Source: Ruegeria arenilitoris
GTDB taxonomy: Bacteria > Pseudomonadota > Alphaproteobacteria > Rhodobacterales > Rhodobacteraceae
Assembly: GCF_013030985.1 (NCBI RefSeq)
Contig: NZ_WPYP01000002.1
Span: forward strand, 248,001-312,000
DNA: 64,000 nt
Direction: 5' to 3'
A program made the position numbers and the translations under genes. Below the pieces are notes generated by a model. That model saw only the letters and a program-made list of their open reading frames with translations. It was not told where the DNA came from and did no database searches. Of this stretch, positions 61,517-64,000 are shown one piece after another (the first letter of the stretch is position 1; the number at the start of each line of letters is the position of its first letter).

Positions 61517-63013
61517 ATGACCAAACCCATCCCCGAGGTGACCCCGAACACCTGGAGCTTTCTGCGCGACCCGATGATCAAACCCACCGGGTTCCGCGAA
61601 TACGACGCCCGCTGGAAATACCCCGAAGAGATCAACCTGCCCGGCATGACGGCCTTGGGTCTGGGTCTGGGCACCCAGATGCGCAAACGCGGGATCGAGC
61701 CTGTGATCGCGGTCGGCAACGATTATCGCGACTATTCTCTGGCGATCAAAAACGCCCTGATCCTCGGCCTGATGCAGGCCGGTATTCAGGTCAAGGATAT
61801 TGGTCCGGCGCTCAGCCCGATGGCTTATTTCGCGCAGTTCCATCTGGATGTGCCCGCGGTCGCCATGGTCACGGCCAGCCACAACCCGAACGGCTGGACG
61901 GGCGTCAAAATGGGCTTTGACCGCCCTCTGACCCACGGCCCAGACGAGATGTCGGAACTGCGCGATATCGTTCTGAATGGTGAAGGCGTTCCGCACGAGG
62001 GCGGCTCGTACGAGTTCGTTGACGGCGTGAAAGAGGCTTATATCGACGATCTGGTCGGGGATTTCAAAATGTCCCGGCCGCTCAAGGTTGTCTGCGCGAC
62101 CGGAAACGGCACGGCCTCGGCCTTTGCCCCCGAGATTTTCGAACGGATGGGCGTGGAAGTGGTGCCCAGCCACAATCGGCTGGATTACACCTTCCCCAAC
62201 TACAACCCCAACCCCGAAGCCATGGAGATGTTGCACGACATGGCCGACACCGTGAAGTCCAGCGGTGCCGATCTGGCGCTGGGGTTTGACGGCGACGGTG
62301 ACCGCTGCGGTGTCGTGGATGACGAGGGTGAGGAGATTTTCGCCGATAAGGTCGGCGTGATCATGGCTCGCGATCTGGCCAAGCTGTACCCCAACGCAAC
62401 CTTCGTGGCCGACGTGAAATCGACCGGCCTGTTCGCCAGCGACCCCGAACTGCAGGCGCATGGCGTCAAGGCGGATTACTGGAAAACCGGCCACAGCCAC
62501 ATGAAGCGCCGGGTCAAGGAAATCAACGCTTTGGCCGGGTTTGAGAAATCGGGACACTATTTCCTGGCCGAGCCGATCGGGCGCGGTTACGACTGCGGCA
62601 TGCGTGTGGCGGTTGAGATCTGCAAGCTGATGGATCGCAACCCGGACCAAAGCATGTCAGACCTGCGCAAGGCGCTGCCGAAGACATGGTCGACGCCGAC
62701 CATGTCGCCCTATGCCGCGGACACCGAAAAATACGACATCCTCAAACGTCTGGTCGACAAGCTGGTCGCCAAGGCCGACGCAGGCGAAGCGTTTGCCGGT
62801 CGCGCGATCAAAGAGGTAGTCACCGTCAACGGCGCGCGGGTCATTCTGGACAATGGCAGCTGGGGTCTGGTGCGTGCGTCCTCGAACACGCCGAACCTTG
62901 TTGTGGTTTGCGAAAGCAGCGACAGCGAAGACGAAATGCGTGCCATCTTCGCCGATATCGACGCCGTGATCCGGACCGAGCCCGGCGTTGGCGACTATGA
63001 TCAGACGATTTGA
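61517..63013 (+). CDS. manB: Phosphomannomutase/phosphoglucomutase
   Basis: A 498-residue alpha-D-phosphohexomutase. Phosphoserine motif TASHNPNG with Ser121, metal-binding GFDGDGDRCG, sugar-binding loop near FEKSGHYFLAEP, and phosphate-binding loop RASSNTPNL. Interconverts hexose-1- and 6-phosphates, here likely supplying mannose or glucose nucleotides for capsule. Follows kdsA by 14 bases, in the same operon. Confidence 0.94.
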   Translation: MTKPIPEVTPNTWSFLRDPMIKPTGFREYDARWKYPEEINLPGMTALGLGLGTQMRKRGIEPVIAVGNDYRDYSLAIKNALILGLMQAGIQVKDIGPALSPMAYFAQFHLDVPAVAMVTASHNPNGWTGVKMGFDRPLTHGPDEMSELRDIVLNGEGVPHEGGSYEFVDGVKEAYIDDLVGDFKMSRPLKVVCATGNGTASAFAPEIFERMGVEVVPSHNRLDYTFPNYNPNPEAMEMLHDMADTVKSSGADLALGFDGDGDRCGVVDDEGEEIFADKVGVIMARDLAKLYPNATFVADVKSTGLFASDPELQAHGVKADYWKTGHSHMKRRVKEINALAGFEKSGHYFLAEPIGRGYDCGMRVAVEICKLMDRNPDQSMSDLRKALPKTWSTPTMSPYAADTEKYDILKRLVDKLVAKADAGEAFAGRAIKEVVTVNGARVILDNGSWGLVRASSNTPNLVVVCESSDSEDEMRAIFADIDAVIRTEPGVGDYDQTI

Positions 63014-63026
63014 TCCAAATTAGATA

Positions 63027-63049
63027 GGGGCGCCCAAGGGCGCCCCTTT
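63027..63049 (+). terminator. Terminator of the capsule operon
   Basis: GGGGCGCCC/GGGCGCCCC perfect stem with a minimal loop, then TTTC. The complementary strand overlaps the stop of the AsmA-family gene. Confidence 0.75.
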
Positions 63050-63999
63050 CAGTTTCCACCCAACAGTTTGAGCAGGCCTTTTCTGGCTTCTTCTTCCAGC
63101 TTGTTCTTCAAAGCGCCCTCAGCGCTTTCGGTGTCGGTCACCGCGGTTCCCAGCTCATCACTGACCTTGTCCAGAACCTTTTGCTTGGCGTCGTCTTCAA
63201 TATCCTTGAGTTTCCCTTCGGCGGCGGCTTCGATCACCTTGCTCAGGTCTGGTTTGATGGACGGATCGCTCCACGGCCCGACAATCCGAACAGGCACCGC
63301 GAGCCCCTGACCGGAATTGGCACGCAGCGCGACAGGCGTGAACAGATAGTCAATCGTGCGTGCCCCGATGTTGACCTGCCCGGTTCCGTCCGCACGGAAA
63401 TTATCCAGCGACATCAGCAGATCATTGTTTGTCAGAATACCTTGATCGATGTTGAAACTGGCGGTCAGACTGTTGAATACCGTCGTTCCGCCTGCATCCT
63501 TGCCCCGCCCCATCAGGCGATCCAGATCAAAGCCCGATATGACACCCTGCCCCACGTTCAGGCTGCCTTTGCCACTGAGGGACCGCATGATCTGGTCCTC
63601 GGTCTGGCCCACGCCCAAAAACTCGAAATCGCCCGACCCCGAACCTGTCAAACGATCGATCCCTGCAAGCGTGGACAGCGCTTGCTGCAGATCGATGCCT
63701 TGCGCATTCAGTTTACCGCCTACGGACAAGCCGTTTCTGTTATTGGCAACCACCTGCCCGGTCACCTGCCCTGCGAACAAAGTGGCCGGGGCCATCCGCA
63801 AAACCGCCCGGGACCGGTCAAGGCTGAGTGTCAGATCGCTGGGCCCGAGGGTAAGTTCAGGCACGGCAATGGAAGAGGCCGTCAGGCGAATCTCTCCGTT
63901 CGCTAACGCAAGGGCTGAGGCATCAATTGGATCAGTGGACCAACCACTGTCCGGCGCCGATGCAGATGCCGTGCCGGAGCCACCCCCGGCTGTTGCGGG
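63049..63999 (-). CDS. AsmA-family protein, C-terminal part (runs off the window)
   Basis: At least 317 residues, reading open to the right edge of the window, so the N-terminus is missing. The C-terminal AsmA domain is recognisable: VGGKLNAQGIDLQQALSTLAGIDRLTGSGSGDFEFLGVG, the SLSGKGSLNVGQGVISGFDLDRLMG block, and PVRIVGPWSDPSIKPDLSKVI before a helical, charged tail. AsmA-type proteins span the periplasm and help move phospholipids to the outer membrane. An internal GTG at 63864 should not be taken as the start. Confidence 0.9.
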   Translation of the reverse strand, partial: PATAGGGSGTASASAPDSGWSTDPIDASALALANGEIRLTASSIAVPELTLGPSDLTLSLDRSRAVLRMAPATLFAGQVTGQVVANNRNGLSVGGKLNAQGIDLQQALSTLAGIDRLTGSGSGDFEFLGVGQTEDQIMRSLSGKGSLNVGQGVISGFDLDRLMGRGKDAGGTTVFNSLTASFNIDQGILTNNDLLMSLDNFRADGTGQVNIGARTIDYLFTPVALRANSGQGLAVPVRIVGPWSDPSIKPDLSKVIEAAAEGKLKDIEDDAKQKVLDKVSDELGTAVTDTESAEGALKNKLEEEARKGLLKLLGGN

Positions 64000-64000
64000 C

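Overview
The window looks like a chromosomal segment of an alphaproteobacterium of the Rhodobacteraceae (Roseobacter group, Ruegeria-like). This is inferred from the high GC content, the gene families (PutR/PutA without a DNA-binding domain on PutA, DUF1127, GYD, XpaC/TelA operon, KpsT/KpsE-type capsule export, Tat-exported PhoX, MetR/MetF pair) and decayed remnants resembling a beta-hydroxyaspartate cycle locus. No phage, integrase, insertion sequence or CRISPR array was seen. Species identity cannot be fixed from the sequence alone.

Layout. 0-11.8 kb is mostly housekeeping: a DUF1127 protein, a Bax-inhibitor-1 family membrane protein, a lipoprotein, ribosomal protein L33, a GYD protein, the RNase P RNA (minus strand, about 3214-3617), a peptidoglycan amidase with an overlapping lipoprotein, gatA/gatC, a small secreted peptide behind a tandem operator-like repeat, DUF4202 and ceramidase-family proteins, a metal-dependent hydrolase, a SnoaL-cyclase fusion, tadA and a pseudouridine synthase. 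11.9-17.4 kb is a compact six-gene membrane-stress-type operon: micro-ORF, xpaC, telA, DUF2927 lipoprotein, SPFH-GYF protein, zinc-ribbon membrane protein. 17.5-21.8 kb holds a nitroreductase, dtd, a glycerate kinase and a CocE/NonD hydrolase. 21.9-26.9 kb is a peptide-type ABC transporter (Tat-exported binding protein, two permeases, fused double ATPase). 27-32.7 kb holds a phosphodiesterase-like enzyme, an alpha/beta hydrolase, an acyl-CoA synthetase and an ABC exporter, followed by tRNA-Gly(TCC).

33-43 kb is an amino-sugar catabolic island. A leftward arm (GlcNAc kinase, GntR regulator, SIS-type deaminase, nagA) and a rightward arm (murQ, sugar ABC transporter with an embedded Gfo/Idh/MocA protein) diverge from one promoter region that carries two copies of an 18-bp GGTAT-containing repeat, the likely GntR operators. 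Together they would import and phosphorylate amino sugars, cleave the lactyl ether of MurNAc-6-P, deacetylate, and deaminate to fructose-6-phosphate.

43-55 kb: Tat-exported PhoX with a near-perfect Pho box, a TPR protein, the PutR/PutA pair, a rhomboid protease, a scar containing an IclR (BhcR-like) pseudogene fused to the last 55 codons of an ornithine-cyclodeaminase-family (BhcD-like) gene, an inositol monophosphatase, divergent metR/metF, and a J-domain protein. 55-64 kb: a YHS protein, YghU-type glutathione transferase, SseB and uracil-DNA-glycosylase family proteins, then a capsule/Kdo operon (kpsT, kpsE, kdsA, phosphomannomutase) and an AsmA-family gene that runs off the right edge.
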